Assembly: GCF_022352055.1 (NCBI RefSeq)
Contig: NZ_JAKRWM010000010.1
Location: 310,001 to 374,000 of the forward strand
Source of the DNA: Cohnella mopanensis
GTDB taxonomy: Bacteria > Bacillota > Bacilli > Paenibacillales > Paenibacillaceae
Length of the DNA: 64,000 nucleotides
Reading direction: 5' to 3'
The notes below the pieces were generated by a model. It was not told the origin of the DNA. It did not search any database and worked only from the letters and a program-made list of their open reading frames with translations. A program made the translations under genes and the position numbers. Below are positions 52,123 to 61,003 of the stretch, in pieces (within the stretch, counting starts at the first letter, position 1; each line of letters begins with the position of its first letter).

Positions 52123-53574
52123 CTATTCTACTTTGATTTGATTGTAGAATTTCTCTTGTACGGTTTTCGCTGCCGCGTCGAGCTGCGCTTTAAGGTCTAC
52201 GCCTTTTTTGGAGAATACTTCTTGAATGACGTTCGTCATCGCCGCATAGTACTCTTGCGTATTAAATTGCGCTTCCGGCTTACCGTCCAGCAATCCCATC
52301 AACTCGTTGCTGTATTGATATACGTTGTCGTATTTATCGTATACGGCTTTCATTTTCTGGCCGTACTCGGAATCTTGTGCGAAGTATTGGATAACCGGCG
52401 GTACGAAAAATTTCTTCTCGTCTTTACGCGCTTTGATGTTGACTTCGATCGACTCCAACCCTTTGTCCGTGAAGTAATCGAATACCGCGTATTGGAACGC
52501 CATTTGCTGTTCTTCTTTCGTTGCGTTCGGGTTGATGACGAGGAAGTCTCCGCCAAGTACGCCTGTATGCTTGCCGCCAGCTGCCGCTACCGGCATCGGA
52601 TAGACGACCAAATCTTTCGGCTGCATGCCGCCTTGGTTCAGCCCTTGGTCAATCGGACCGTCCGGACCGGCGATAACCATTGCCGTTCTTCCTTGGGCGA
52701 ACGCGCCGACCGCATCTCCCCATCCTAATGCCCAGTCAGCCGGAATGACGTTTGCTTCTTTCAGCTTGCTGTAGAACTCAAGAGCTTTAAGGCCGGCTTC
52801 GGAGTTGAATGCCGCCGTAACTTTGCCGCCTTCAACCTTCTGGATTTCGCCGCCTGCTTCGAACAGGAAGTTCGTCCAGTTCCAGCCGGCTTCGTTGCCT
52901 TTACCCATTGGAGCGATACCGGAAATCCCTTTGCCTGGATCGGCAACCGCTTTAGCGGTATTCAGCATGTCATCCCAAGTCCAGTCTAACGGAGGAACCG
53001 CAACGCCTTTATCGGTAAGCATTTTAGTGTTCACAACGGTACCCACTACGTAACCTTGTTGCGGAATCCCGTAGATTTTGCCGTCGATGTTGAATTGGTT
53101 GAGCAAGATCGGGTTCAATTGATCCTTCTTGTCGTAAGAGTTGAACAGCTCGGTAATGTCGGCTGCCCAGCCTTTCTCGGCAAGGAACTTACCTTCCGTT
53201 GCGTAAGTGTTGAAGAGCGTCGGTGCTTCGTTCGCTCCCATTTTGATTCCGATTTCGTTCGGATTGTACTGCCAGTCGCTCTTCACGATTTCAACGTTAG
53301 GGTAAACTTCGTTGAAACGTTTGATTCTGTCATCTTCCAGTGCCCGTTTCTCGACTTGATCGGGAGTCGGATAATAAATGCTGATCGTCGCTTTGATCTG
53401 CGTCGGGTCTACCGCGGGAGCCTCAGCGCTCTCGGATGCCGGCGCCGAGGAAGTATCGGCAGGGGTGCTTGCTGATGTCGATGAAGGCGAAGCGTTGTTG
53501 TTCTTGCCGCCGCAAGCAGCTAGTACTAAGCTGAATACGAGAAGACAAGCGATAACCGTTGAAATCTTACGCAT
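52123..53574 (-). CDS. Sugar ABC transporter substrate-binding lipoprotein
   Basis: Family 1 solute-binding protein (483 aa). The signal peptide MRKISTVIACLLVFSLVLAAC ends in a lipobox (Cys21) followed by a Ser/Ala/Glu-rich linker. Body features: PNVEIVKSDWQYNPNEIGIKMG, the FAQGRTAMVIAGPDG motif near 290, and TGVLGGDFLVINPNATKEE. ATG 53574 has AAAAGGGGA upstream; an in-frame extension to 53637 lacks the signal-peptide start. It follows the two permeases rather than preceding them, and is followed by a strong hairpin. Ligand probably an alpha-glucan oligosaccharide (inference). Confidence 0.9.
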   Translation of the reverse strand: MRKISTVIACLLVFSLVLAACGGKNNNASPSSTSASTPADTSSAPASESAEAPAVDPTQIKATISIYYPTPDQVEKRALEDDRIKRFNEVYPNVEIVKSDWQYNPNEIGIKMGANEAPTLFNTYATEGKFLAEKGWAADITELFNSYDKKDQLNPILLNQFNIDGKIYGIPQQGYVVGTVVNTKMLTDKGVAVPPLDWTWDDMLNTAKAVADPGKGISGIAPMGKGNEAGWNWTNFLFEAGGEIQKVEGGKVTAAFNSEAGLKALEFYSKLKEANVIPADWALGWGDAVGAFAQGRTAMVIAGPDGPIDQGLNQGGMQPKDLVVYPMPVAAAGGKHTGVLGGDFLVINPNATKEEQQMAFQYAVFDYFTDKGLESIEVNIKARKDEKKFFVPPVIQYFAQDSEYGQKMKAVYDKYDNVYQYSNELMGLLDGKPEAQFNTQEYYAAMTNVIQEVFSKKGVDLKAQLDAAAKTVQEKFYNQIKVE

Positions 53575-53701
53575 TGTTGGAAATCCCCTTTTCGTTTTGA
53601 TTGTTTTGCTTACACGCTCATCATAATGGAGGCGCATTCACCCTGACGATGTGTATTCCTATTTCGATTGTGTGCAGATTTACGCATGCTGATTTTGGAC
53701 A

Positions 53702-54574
53702 TTATCCCTTAACTCCACCTAAATGCAGTCCTCGAACGATGTATTTCTGGAAGAATAAAAAGACGAGAACAGGCGGGAAAGTAATCATCGAAAGGATCGC
53801 GAACTTCAAGTTGAGGTCCAGTCTTCTAACATTAACTACGTACTTATAAATGGCTGTCGCTAGCGGATATCGTTGGTCGCTGGAAAGAATGAGCTGCGGC
53901 CAATACCAGTCGTTCCATGCCGTGGAGAACACGAAAATAGCTAGCGTCGCGAAGATCGGAATCGACAACGGGAAAGCAATTTGGAAAAACAGTCTCGGCT
54001 CGGAAGCCCCGTCGATTCTTCCCGATTCGAACATTTCTATGTTGATTCCATCGAAGAACGACTTTAGCAATAACAGATAGAAAGCGTTCGCGCCAGCCGG
54101 CAGCCATAGTGCCCAGAACGTATTCATGAGTCCGAGATCGCGTAAATTGATGAAATTCGGAATGATGTAGGTCGTAGGCGGAATGAATAAGGTCAACAAG
54201 AAGAAGTACTGAATGACCTTCTTATATGGCACGTTCATCTTAGACAAGCTGAATGCCGCGAATCCGACGACGAGAATCGTCATGGCCATGTTACCGGCGA
54301 AAATGTATAACGTATTTCGGACGAAGAGCGGCAGCTTGATGTAGATCCAAGCTTTATGATAATTTTCGAAATGCCATTCCGAAGGCAGGAACGTCGGCGG
54401 AAAGGAATTAACTTCCGTATTGAGCTTAACCCCGTTGAAGAAAATGATGATCATCGGGTATAGCATCGAACACACCATGACGAGCACAATAAGGGTCATG
54501 AGGTAGTATACGATTTTGTTACCCGGCTTCTTCAAGTCGTAATTCGATAGAATTCCTCTGTCTGTTGTTTTCAA
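53702..54574 (-). CDS. Sugar ABC transporter permease (MalG-like, CUT1)
   Basis: A 290-aa six-helix permease. KIVYYLMTLIVLVMVCSMLYPMIIIF forms the first helix; the EAA-like loop FESGRIDGASEPRLFFQIAFPLSIP is near residue 180. The C-terminal FFQKYIVRGLHLGGVKG is typical of MalG partners. The start is TTG with GGGGGAGG 8 nt upstream, 3 bp behind the partner permease. Confidence 0.92.
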   Translation of the reverse strand: MKTTDRGILSNYDLKKPGNKIVYYLMTLIVLVMVCSMLYPMIIIFFNGVKLNTEVNSFPPTFLPSEWHFENYHKAWIYIKLPLFVRNTLYIFAGNMAMTILVVGFAAFSLSKMNVPYKKVIQYFFLLTLFIPPTTYIIPNFINLRDLGLMNTFWALWLPAGANAFYLLLLKSFFDGINIEMFESGRIDGASEPRLFFQIAFPLSIPIFATLAIFVFSTAWNDWYWPQLILSSDQRYPLATAIYKYVVNVRRLDLNLKFAILSMITFPPVLVFLFFQKYIVRGLHLGGVKG

Positions 54575-54577
54575 AGC

Positions 54578-55498
54578 TTATGCCTCCCCCTTGTTGGACA
54601 TCCGGTACTGGATTACGGCCAGTAATCCAAGCACTAGGAACATCAATACGCCAAGCGCGGAAGCCGTTCCGTAATCTTGCCGCGTGAAGGCATATCTCTG
54701 GACAAGCAAGGCATAAGTCAGCGTTGCGTTGTTAGGGCCTCCGTCCAATAACGCGTACTGCGTTTGGAAGCCTTGAGACGTCGCTATTAACTGCAGCAGG
54801 AACAATAATACGATCTGGTTCTTAATAGCCGGGAGCGTGATATGGCGAATTCTCTTCCATATGCCGGCACCGTCGATTTCCGCCGCTTCGTACCAATCGC
54901 GAGGAATGCTGAGGACGGCCGCCAAGTAGATCAGCATAGCGGATCCGAAGGTTTGCCACGTTTCCATGAAGACGATGGAGATCATGGACCATGCCTTGTC
55001 CGTCAGGAACAATACGGAATCGAAACCAAGCTTCGTGATGACTCTGTTAATCGGGCCAACCGGGTCATACAGCCATCTCCACAAACTGTACAAGACGACG
55101 ACTGGAACGACGTATGGCAAGTAGGCCGCAATTCTGGCGAAGCCTTGGAACCTTCTCATTTCCGAGATCGCAATAGCGAAAAGAATCGGTACCCAGAAGC
55201 CGATTACCACCCCGAGCCCCATGTAATACAGCGTGTTTTTGACCGAGATGGTCACTTCCGGATCTTTGAATACCTTGGAATAATTAGCCCAGCCTACGAA
55301 AGAATCCCCTTTGACAAAATCGATGTGGAAGAAGCTGAAGATGATCCCTTTGCCGATCGGCATCCATAAGAACGTGAAGAAGATGGCTACCGCGGGAAGT
55401 AGGAACAAATAGCCCCAGATGTGTTTTTTCCACTTTGTGGGAGGTCGCTTGGTTTGGGATTCCAAGGGACGTATTGGAACAGCGCTTGTTTGGTTCAT
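54578..55498 (-). CDS. Sugar ABC transporter permease (MalF-like, CUT1)
   Basis: A 306-aa six-helix permease of the LacF/UgpA type. The N-terminus is Lys/Arg-rich; the first helix is IWGYLFLLPAVAIFFTFLW and the EAA loop DWYEAAEIDGAGIWKRIRHITLPAI near residue 200. No ATPase is encoded nearby. It is the first gene after yesN, 98 bp downstream, with a candidate -10 TACAAT in that gap. GAGGGAGA precedes the ATG. Confidence 0.92.
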   Translation of the reverse strand: MNQTSAVPIRPLESQTKRPPTKWKKHIWGYLFLLPAVAIFFTFLWMPIGKGIIFSFFHIDFVKGDSFVGWANYSKVFKDPEVTISVKNTLYYMGLGVVIGFWVPILFAIAISEMRRFQGFARIAAYLPYVVPVVVLYSLWRWLYDPVGPINRVITKLGFDSVLFLTDKAWSMISIVFMETWQTFGSAMLIYLAAVLSIPRDWYEAAEIDGAGIWKRIRHITLPAIKNQIVLLFLLQLIATSQGFQTQYALLDGGPNNATLTYALLVQRYAFTRQDYGTASALGVLMFLVLGLLAVIQYRMSNKGEA

Positions 55499-55596
55499 TG
55501 GGTCTCCCTCATTCCTTATTATCTATCAATAAGTACTATTGTAGAAAAAGGAGAGCGAAGTGAACATGTGCGTATCTATTGGGATCATAGGCAATC

Positions 55597-56928
55597 TTAC
55601 TTCTTCATTTCGCTCGGGCTCATCCCGAAGTATTTTTTGAATATTTTGCTGAAATGCTCAGGGGATTCATAACCCACTCTCTCCGATATTTCGTAACGTC
55701 GCAAATCGGTATTCTGGATAAGCCGCTTGCTCTCTTCCATACGCAGCTTAATGACGTATTCCCATAGATTAATGCCTTTGTTTTTCTTGAAAAGATAGCT
55801 GAGATAGTTGGGGCTGACATGATTCTTCTGGGCAACCTCGTTCAGCGTAAGTCCTTTCTGCGCATAGTTGGCATGAATATATTCATGAGCCCGCTCTACG
55901 ATAAGATTGTTCTGGGCGGCCAACTCCTCTTCGGTCGGATCCTCCGTATACGTCTCCCATTTGAAATCGCCGTAATAGAACACATGGTGATCCTTGTGCT
56001 CCCGATTCCATACGATCGCTTTATTGACTTGATCGTTCAATTCGGATAGAAATTCGCGGCCTTTCAGAATCTGGCTAATCCCGACGACGCACTGAAATCC
56101 AAGAAACTTATGAACGTTAAAATGCAGGCTGCGCCCGATCATTTCAAGCTGATTAATTTTATCGACGCTGGAATCTCCGTACCTCGCTTCGTCCCATTGG
56201 ATGATCATGCTGACGTCTAGGTTGGAGGAATAGAACGAAAGATGATCCCATTCCTTGTCCAGCAGCTCGTTAACGATGTTCAATACGGCATATTGCAGCA
56301 ACTTTGCATCCTTCTCTTCGATTACCGCTCCTTTCGCGCTAGAGCTCAAGTCCAAGCGGATCTTGATCATCGCGAAATAAGGCCCTCGCAGAGAGATTCC
56401 GTTTTGTTGCTCCAGCTTCGCCATGTCCGGAGTAGATCCCGAAGGGTCTTCGGAGAGCATCCGATTCAACATTTCGGTTCTTTGCGGTTGAGGCTGATCC
56501 ATTCGAAAATGTTCGCGGAGGCTCGAAAATAATTCCGCCTGATCCTGCACGGGGCGATCCATATGCAACAGAACGTGACGAACGGAATTCAGCAATTGCT
56601 CGCTGTTAATCGGCTTGATCAAATAATCGCGCGCACCCAGTCTCATCGCGAGCTGAGCATACTGAAACGTCTCGTGGGCGGATATGACGATCACCTGTAC
56701 CCACGGCTTTATGATTTTCGCCTGTTGCATCAATTCGATTCCGCTCATTGCTCCCATTTGAATATCCGTAATCAACAAATCGATCGTTTCCATTTTCAAA
56801 TAATCCAATGCTTCGTAACCGTTGTGCGCGGTATAAATATTTTGGATGTTAAGCCCCGACGTTTGAAGCAGGCTAGCTAATCCCCGGCAGATAAGCGGCT
56901 CGTCATCCACGATCAGAATATTGTACAT
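55597..56928 (-). CDS. YesN-type response regulator with AraC DNA-binding domain
   Basis: A 443-aa two-component regulator. The receiver domain starts YNILIVDDEPLICRGL, with phospho-acceptor D55 in LLITDIQMGAMSG and the conserved Lys in DYLIKPINSEQL near 105. The C-terminal AraC/XylS double helix-turn-helix includes LTLNEVAQKNHVSPNYLSYLFKK and ERVGYESPEHFSKIFKKYFGMSPSEMK. GGAGG precedes the ATG at 10 nt. It follows its kinase by 26 bp and precedes the CUT1 permeases it probably activates. Confidence 0.93.
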   Translation of the reverse strand: MYNILIVDDEPLICRGLASLLQTSGLNIQNIYTAHNGYEALDYLKMETIDLLITDIQMGAMSGIELMQQAKIIKPWVQVIVISAHETFQYAQLAMRLGARDYLIKPINSEQLLNSVRHVLLHMDRPVQDQAELFSSLREHFRMDQPQPQRTEMLNRMLSEDPSGSTPDMAKLEQQNGISLRGPYFAMIKIRLDLSSSAKGAVIEEKDAKLLQYAVLNIVNELLDKEWDHLSFYSSNLDVSMIIQWDEARYGDSSVDKINQLEMIGRSLHFNVHKFLGFQCVVGISQILKGREFLSELNDQVNKAIVWNREHKDHHVFYYGDFKWETYTEDPTEEELAAQNNLIVERAHEYIHANYAQKGLTLNEVAQKNHVSPNYLSYLFKKNKGINLWEYVIKLRMEESKRLIQNTDLRRYEISERVGYESPEHFSKIFKKYFGMSPSEMKK

Positions 56929-56954
56929 AGCGATAAGTCCTCCGTTTCGTGAAG

Positions 56955-58772
56955 TTAATCTTGCTGGTCGGCGCTTGTTCGTTTGGGAATCAAGACGATC
57001 ACTTTCGTGCCTTCCGGCTCGCGAGGTTCGTAATGCAAGCCGTATCCTTTGCCGAAATGCAGTTGGATTCGCTTGTTCACGTTCTTGATTCCATATCCGC
57101 TCGTCGTCTCCGAAGGCTCGTTCACTAGCAATCGGTTAATGGCGGCGTAGTCGGTTTCTTTATATCCGTTATCTTCGACGGCAATGATGACATTCTCCTC
57201 TTCGGAATGGGCGGAAACGATAATTTCCCCGTCTTCGCCCATATTGATTACCCCATGGATAATCGCGTTCTCGATTAACGGCTGCAGCGTAATCTTAGGA
57301 ATCAAGTAAGAAGTAACCTCTTCCCCGATGCTCCAGCGAATGCTGAAGCCGTATTCGTACCGTTTTTGCTGCAAGCTCGTATAAGCCATGGCGTGTTCGA
57401 GCTCTTCCTCGATCGTGATCAGTTCTCTGCCCCGGCTCAAGCTGATCCTCATGAGCTTCGATAGTTCCTTGATCATCTCGGCCGACCCCGTATTCCCTTC
57501 CAACGAACTTTTCCAATAGATGCTTTCCAGCGTGTTGTACAGCAAATGAGGATTGATTTGTTGATAGAGAAGCTGTAATTGGGACTCCTTCTGCTTAATT
57601 TCCATGACATATTGCTCGTGAATCATGTCATTGATCCGGTTGGCCATATTATGGACGGAATAGATCAGAACCCCAACCTCGTCGTTTCTCTCTTTCGTCG
57701 GAGCTCTCGATAACGGCTTGCCCGGCTCATGGGATCGGGCGAACATCGCCAGCTTGCGAAGAGGATTCATAAGCGATCGCCAAAAATACATCATGACGAC
57801 TATCGCGAACAAAGAATAGACGATCGAAATCGTCTGGATAACTTGTTTCAAAGCGCTTTGCTGCTGGAGAAGCGATTTCGTAGGAATCCTGTAGACGAGC
57901 TTCTGATTCAAAGAGTATTTCGTATGGATAACGTAGATGTAATCATCCGAAACCGCGCTAAACGTCTCGTCCATCGAATCATTCGTGTTCAACCCGTGCG
58001 GCAGCTTCAACGTTCGCCCCATATCCTCGGTTGTCGTCGCGAGCACCCTGTCGGACCAATCGGTCAAGTAGATTTGTCCGCCTACCGGTAAGGAAACCGT
58101 GCTGAAAGACTCTTCGATCTTCTTGTCCATCTTCGTAGCTACGAGTACGCCGACGATGCTTCTGCCGTTCGTGACGCTGTTGACCGTGCGGAGATAAGCG
58201 AGCGTTTGTTGATCTCCCTTCGGGCCGAAATTGTCGATCAACGTCAGAACGCCTTTTCCTTTGGCCTCAAGCGCCGCCTTAATCCACGGGGTTTTCGTCT
58301 CGTCCGAGAAGAAGAAAACGGATGAACCGTTATTCCGCCGGTTAATATCCGGAATCGAAGGCGCGAAAGGATAGCTATTGTTCGGATCATATACGAATAG
58401 GAAATAGTAGATCGCTTCCCCGCCGAATAAGCCAACGGAATTGTTGCCGAGCAGAGTATTCACTTCCCCGTATTTCACGACGCGGTCGAATTGCACGTCC
58501 TTATCATCGCTGGTCATGCTTTGCGTAATCGGGTTCTGGATGATCGTCGTCATAATCCGGCTGATCGTGTCGATATCCCTGTTGATCAGGAAATGGTTTT
58601 GTTTGTTCAGCTCTTCGTAGGCGCTCGTCACGTGTTCCTTCAGAATTTCCTCGGCTTTCGTGTTGGCGTACCAATTCAATATAAACACCGGACTTACCAA
58701 TATTAGAAACAACAAAATTAACTGTTGCCTTACGTTCATTCTCGTCAAAGGGTTTTTTAACCTTGCGTCCAT
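56955..58772 (-). CDS. YesM-type sensor histidine kinase
   Basis: A 605-aa membrane kinase. One helix near residue 17-37 (LILLFLILVSPVFILNWYA), an extracellular dCache-like sensor (40-290), a second helix (IQTISIVYSLFAIVVMMYFW), HAMP linker, the His-kinase domain with QINPHLLYNTLESIYW carrying the phospho-acceptor His, and a HATPase domain (IIVSAHSEEENVIIAVEDNG). ATG 58772 has GGGGAGG 6 nt upstream; an in-frame ATG at 58826 lacks a site. Sits with yesN upstream of a sugar transporter, the standard place for carbohydrate-sensing YesM/N pairs. Confidence 0.93.
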   Translation of the reverse strand: MDARLKNPLTRMNVRQQLILLFLILVSPVFILNWYANTKAEEILKEHVTSAYEELNKQNHFLINRDIDTISRIMTTIIQNPITQSMTSDDKDVQFDRVVKYGEVNTLLGNNSVGLFGGEAIYYFLFVYDPNNSYPFAPSIPDINRRNNGSSVFFFSDETKTPWIKAALEAKGKGVLTLIDNFGPKGDQQTLAYLRTVNSVTNGRSIVGVLVATKMDKKIEESFSTVSLPVGGQIYLTDWSDRVLATTTEDMGRTLKLPHGLNTNDSMDETFSAVSDDYIYVIHTKYSLNQKLVYRIPTKSLLQQQSALKQVIQTISIVYSLFAIVVMMYFWRSLMNPLRKLAMFARSHEPGKPLSRAPTKERNDEVGVLIYSVHNMANRINDMIHEQYVMEIKQKESQLQLLYQQINPHLLYNTLESIYWKSSLEGNTGSAEMIKELSKLMRISLSRGRELITIEEELEHAMAYTSLQQKRYEYGFSIRWSIGEEVTSYLIPKITLQPLIENAIIHGVINMGEDGEIIVSAHSEEENVIIAVEDNGYKETDYAAINRLLVNEPSETTSGYGIKNVNKRIQLHFGKGYGLHYEPREPEGTKVIVLIPKRTSADQQD

Positions 58773-58954
58773 TTGCTTCCTCCCCAACGATTTGTCGAAA
58801 CCTATTATGTACTCTATCTGGATCATTGGGCAGAAGATTGTCGTATCCTCGTACTAGCGCGACTATTTTACGTAGAATAACACATTATCAGTTTATCGTT
58901 AGCCTATAAAATGAAAGAGAGGTAAAAACCATTTCCATATATGGAGGAGTCATC

Positions 58955-60934
58955 ATGCGTATGTTTCGTTCGGTAGGCGCGAAATTATTCATTCTGTTTT
59001 TTGTTTCGACGTTTATTTCCGTTCTCCTTGTTGGAATGATTTCTTATAACAAATCTCAGTCTATTATCGAAGGAAAAATAGAGTCGGTCTCCCAACTTAC
59101 GGTCAAGGAAGCGACGGAGAAGATTGGCCTCATGTTGAAGCAATTCGAGGATATGTCGCTTCAATTTTCCACCAGCCGCGACCTTCAGCAGCATCTCGAC
59201 GTCATTTTCGATCCGGCGGCAGACCCGGCGGAATTGATGAACGCGAAGATGGCCATTCAGGATACCCTTAATCAGATCGCCAGAACGAATACGTTCATTA
59301 AATCGATTTCGTTATTCAATACCGCAAACGAGAATCAAACGATTTCGTCCGTATCCACGGGATTGATAACGATAGACCGGAAAGCCGAATGGTATACGAA
59401 AGTGACGGGCATGAAAGGAACGGCGCTATGGCTGCCAATGATCGAGAACGGCTATACGGGCATGGCGAAAGGCAATCTGTTCGGTTTGTCCAGAATGATT
59501 AACAAATTTCTGATCGTATTCGAGATCGATGCGACGATGCTCTCGCAAACTTTGGAGTCGATCCACTTCAGCGAAACGTCCAAAATGATTCTCACCGACG
59601 ACAAAGGAAAGATCCTCCTCTCCTCCGTTCCCGAGGATGCCGGACAAACGTTCGCGGAATCGAACGAGTCCAAACGCAATTTGATCGTATCCGCGCCGCT
59701 TAAGAAAACCGCGTGGACGCTGACCGGAATCGCCCCGCTAAGCGAGTTGGTCGCGGATACGAAAGTCATCCGTAACCTGACTTACTTAATGTGCGCAATA
59801 GCCGGGGGCGTCGCTATCGCGATCGGATACCTTATTCTCCTGTACATAGGCAAGCCTCTCTTGAAAATACGCAATCTACTGAATGAAGCCGCGAAAGGGA
59901 ATTTAGATGTCCGAGTGGAGATCAAGAGGAACGACGAGATCGGGGAAGTCGCCACTAGCTTTGATACGATGATGCTGCATATGAAACGATTAATCGAGCA
60001 AACCCAATCGTCCGCTCGCAAAGTATTGGACACCTCCTCCAGTTTGCTGCACGTTTCGCAGACTACGGCGGTTTCGTCCGGAGAAATCTCGCTCGCTACG
60101 GGCGAGATCGCCCAAGGCTCCACTCAGTTAGCCGCGGAGGCGGATCAAGTGTTCCAGATCGTGGACTCGATGAACGCCGATCTATCGAACGTCGTTAGCA
60201 CGACGGACGAGATTAACGTCTCCTCCCTGGAAGTGAAAACCGCTTCACTGGAAGGCAAACAGTTCATGCAGGATGCCGCTCAAGCGACATTGGAATCGGA
60301 ATCTTCCATCGATCTGCTCGTCAAACGGGTAACGCAGCTGGAAGAAAGCACGGACGAGATGCAGAAGGTATTCGGCTTAATGAATAAAATCACGAAAGAT
60401 TCCAAGATCCTGTCTCTGAACGCGGGAATCGAAGCTACCCGATCAGCGCAGCAAAGCGGCGGATTTAAGGTAATCGCTAAGGAAATGGGACAGTTATCCG
60501 ATCAAACCCATGATTCGTTGGAAACGGTTAATCGGATGACGGAGACGATACAAGATGAAATCTCGCAGACGGTCAAAGCGCTGAAACTCGCTCTACCGCT
60601 GTTGCAAAGCCAAATCCAATCCGTTAAAACCGCCAATGATATTTTTATACGCGTCTACGGTAAAGCCGAAAGCTTCTCGCTTTATGTCGATCGAATCAAG
60701 CAACATGTGAATGAACTCGAGACGAAGCAGCAGCATCTCAATAGGACGATCGCCAACGTGAGCAGCTTTTCCCAGCAAGCATCGGCAACGTCCGAACAGG
60801 TTGCCGCGCTCAGTTCGGGACAGCTGCAATCCAGCCAAGAAGTCGTCGGAATCGCCAAGGAACTCGAGGGTCTGTCCCTGGCTTTACAACATACTCTCGG
60901 AAGCTTCTCCTCCCATAAGCTAGAAACACGTTAA
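58955..60934 (+). CDS. Methyl-accepting chemotaxis protein-like receptor with divergent signalling tip
   Basis: A 659-aa receptor: helix 1 (LFILFFVSTFISVLLVGMI, residues 12-30), an extracellular dCache-like domain (35-265), helix 2 (LMCAIAGGVAIAIGYLILLYIG, near 275), HAMP (RNDEIGEVATSFDTMM near 325), and a long coiled-coil MCP domain. The tip near residues 480-520 reads LSLNAGIEATRSAQQSGGFKVIAKEM, where usual MCPs have ALNAAIEAARAGE-x-GRGFAVVA, so coupling to CheA/CheW may be altered. GGAGGAG precedes the ATG. Divergent from yesM; might sense a sugar handled by this locus (inference). Confidence 0.88.
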   Translation: MRMFRSVGAKLFILFFVSTFISVLLVGMISYNKSQSIIEGKIESVSQLTVKEATEKIGLMLKQFEDMSLQFSTSRDLQQHLDVIFDPAADPAELMNAKMAIQDTLNQIARTNTFIKSISLFNTANENQTISSVSTGLITIDRKAEWYTKVTGMKGTALWLPMIENGYTGMAKGNLFGLSRMINKFLIVFEIDATMLSQTLESIHFSETSKMILTDDKGKILLSSVPEDAGQTFAESNESKRNLIVSAPLKKTAWTLTGIAPLSELVADTKVIRNLTYLMCAIAGGVAIAIGYLILLYIGKPLLKIRNLLNEAAKGNLDVRVEIKRNDEIGEVATSFDTMMLHMKRLIEQTQSSARKVLDTSSSLLHVSQTTAVSSGEISLATGEIAQGSTQLAAEADQVFQIVDSMNADLSNVVSTTDEINVSSLEVKTASLEGKQFMQDAAQATLESESSIDLLVKRVTQLEESTDEMQKVFGLMNKITKDSKILSLNAGIEATRSAQQSGGFKVIAKEMGQLSDQTHDSLETVNRMTETIQDEISQTVKALKLALPLLQSQIQSVKTANDIFIRVYGKAESFSLYVDRIKQHVNELETKQQHLNRTIANVSSFSQQASATSEQVAALSSGQLQSSQEVVGIAKELEGLSLALQHTLGSFSSHKLETR

Positions 60935-60939
60935 TAAGC

Positions 60940-60980
60940 AAACAGGCTGCCCCTTGATTGATCTAAGGGACAGCCTGTTT
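60940..60980. terminator. Bidirectional terminator
   Basis: AAACAGGCTG-CCCTT/AAGGG-CAGCCTGTTT stem between the MCP-like gene and the convergent GH74 gene. Confidence 0.82.
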
Positions 60981-61003
60981 GCCACTGCGCTATACTCTCT
61001 GTT

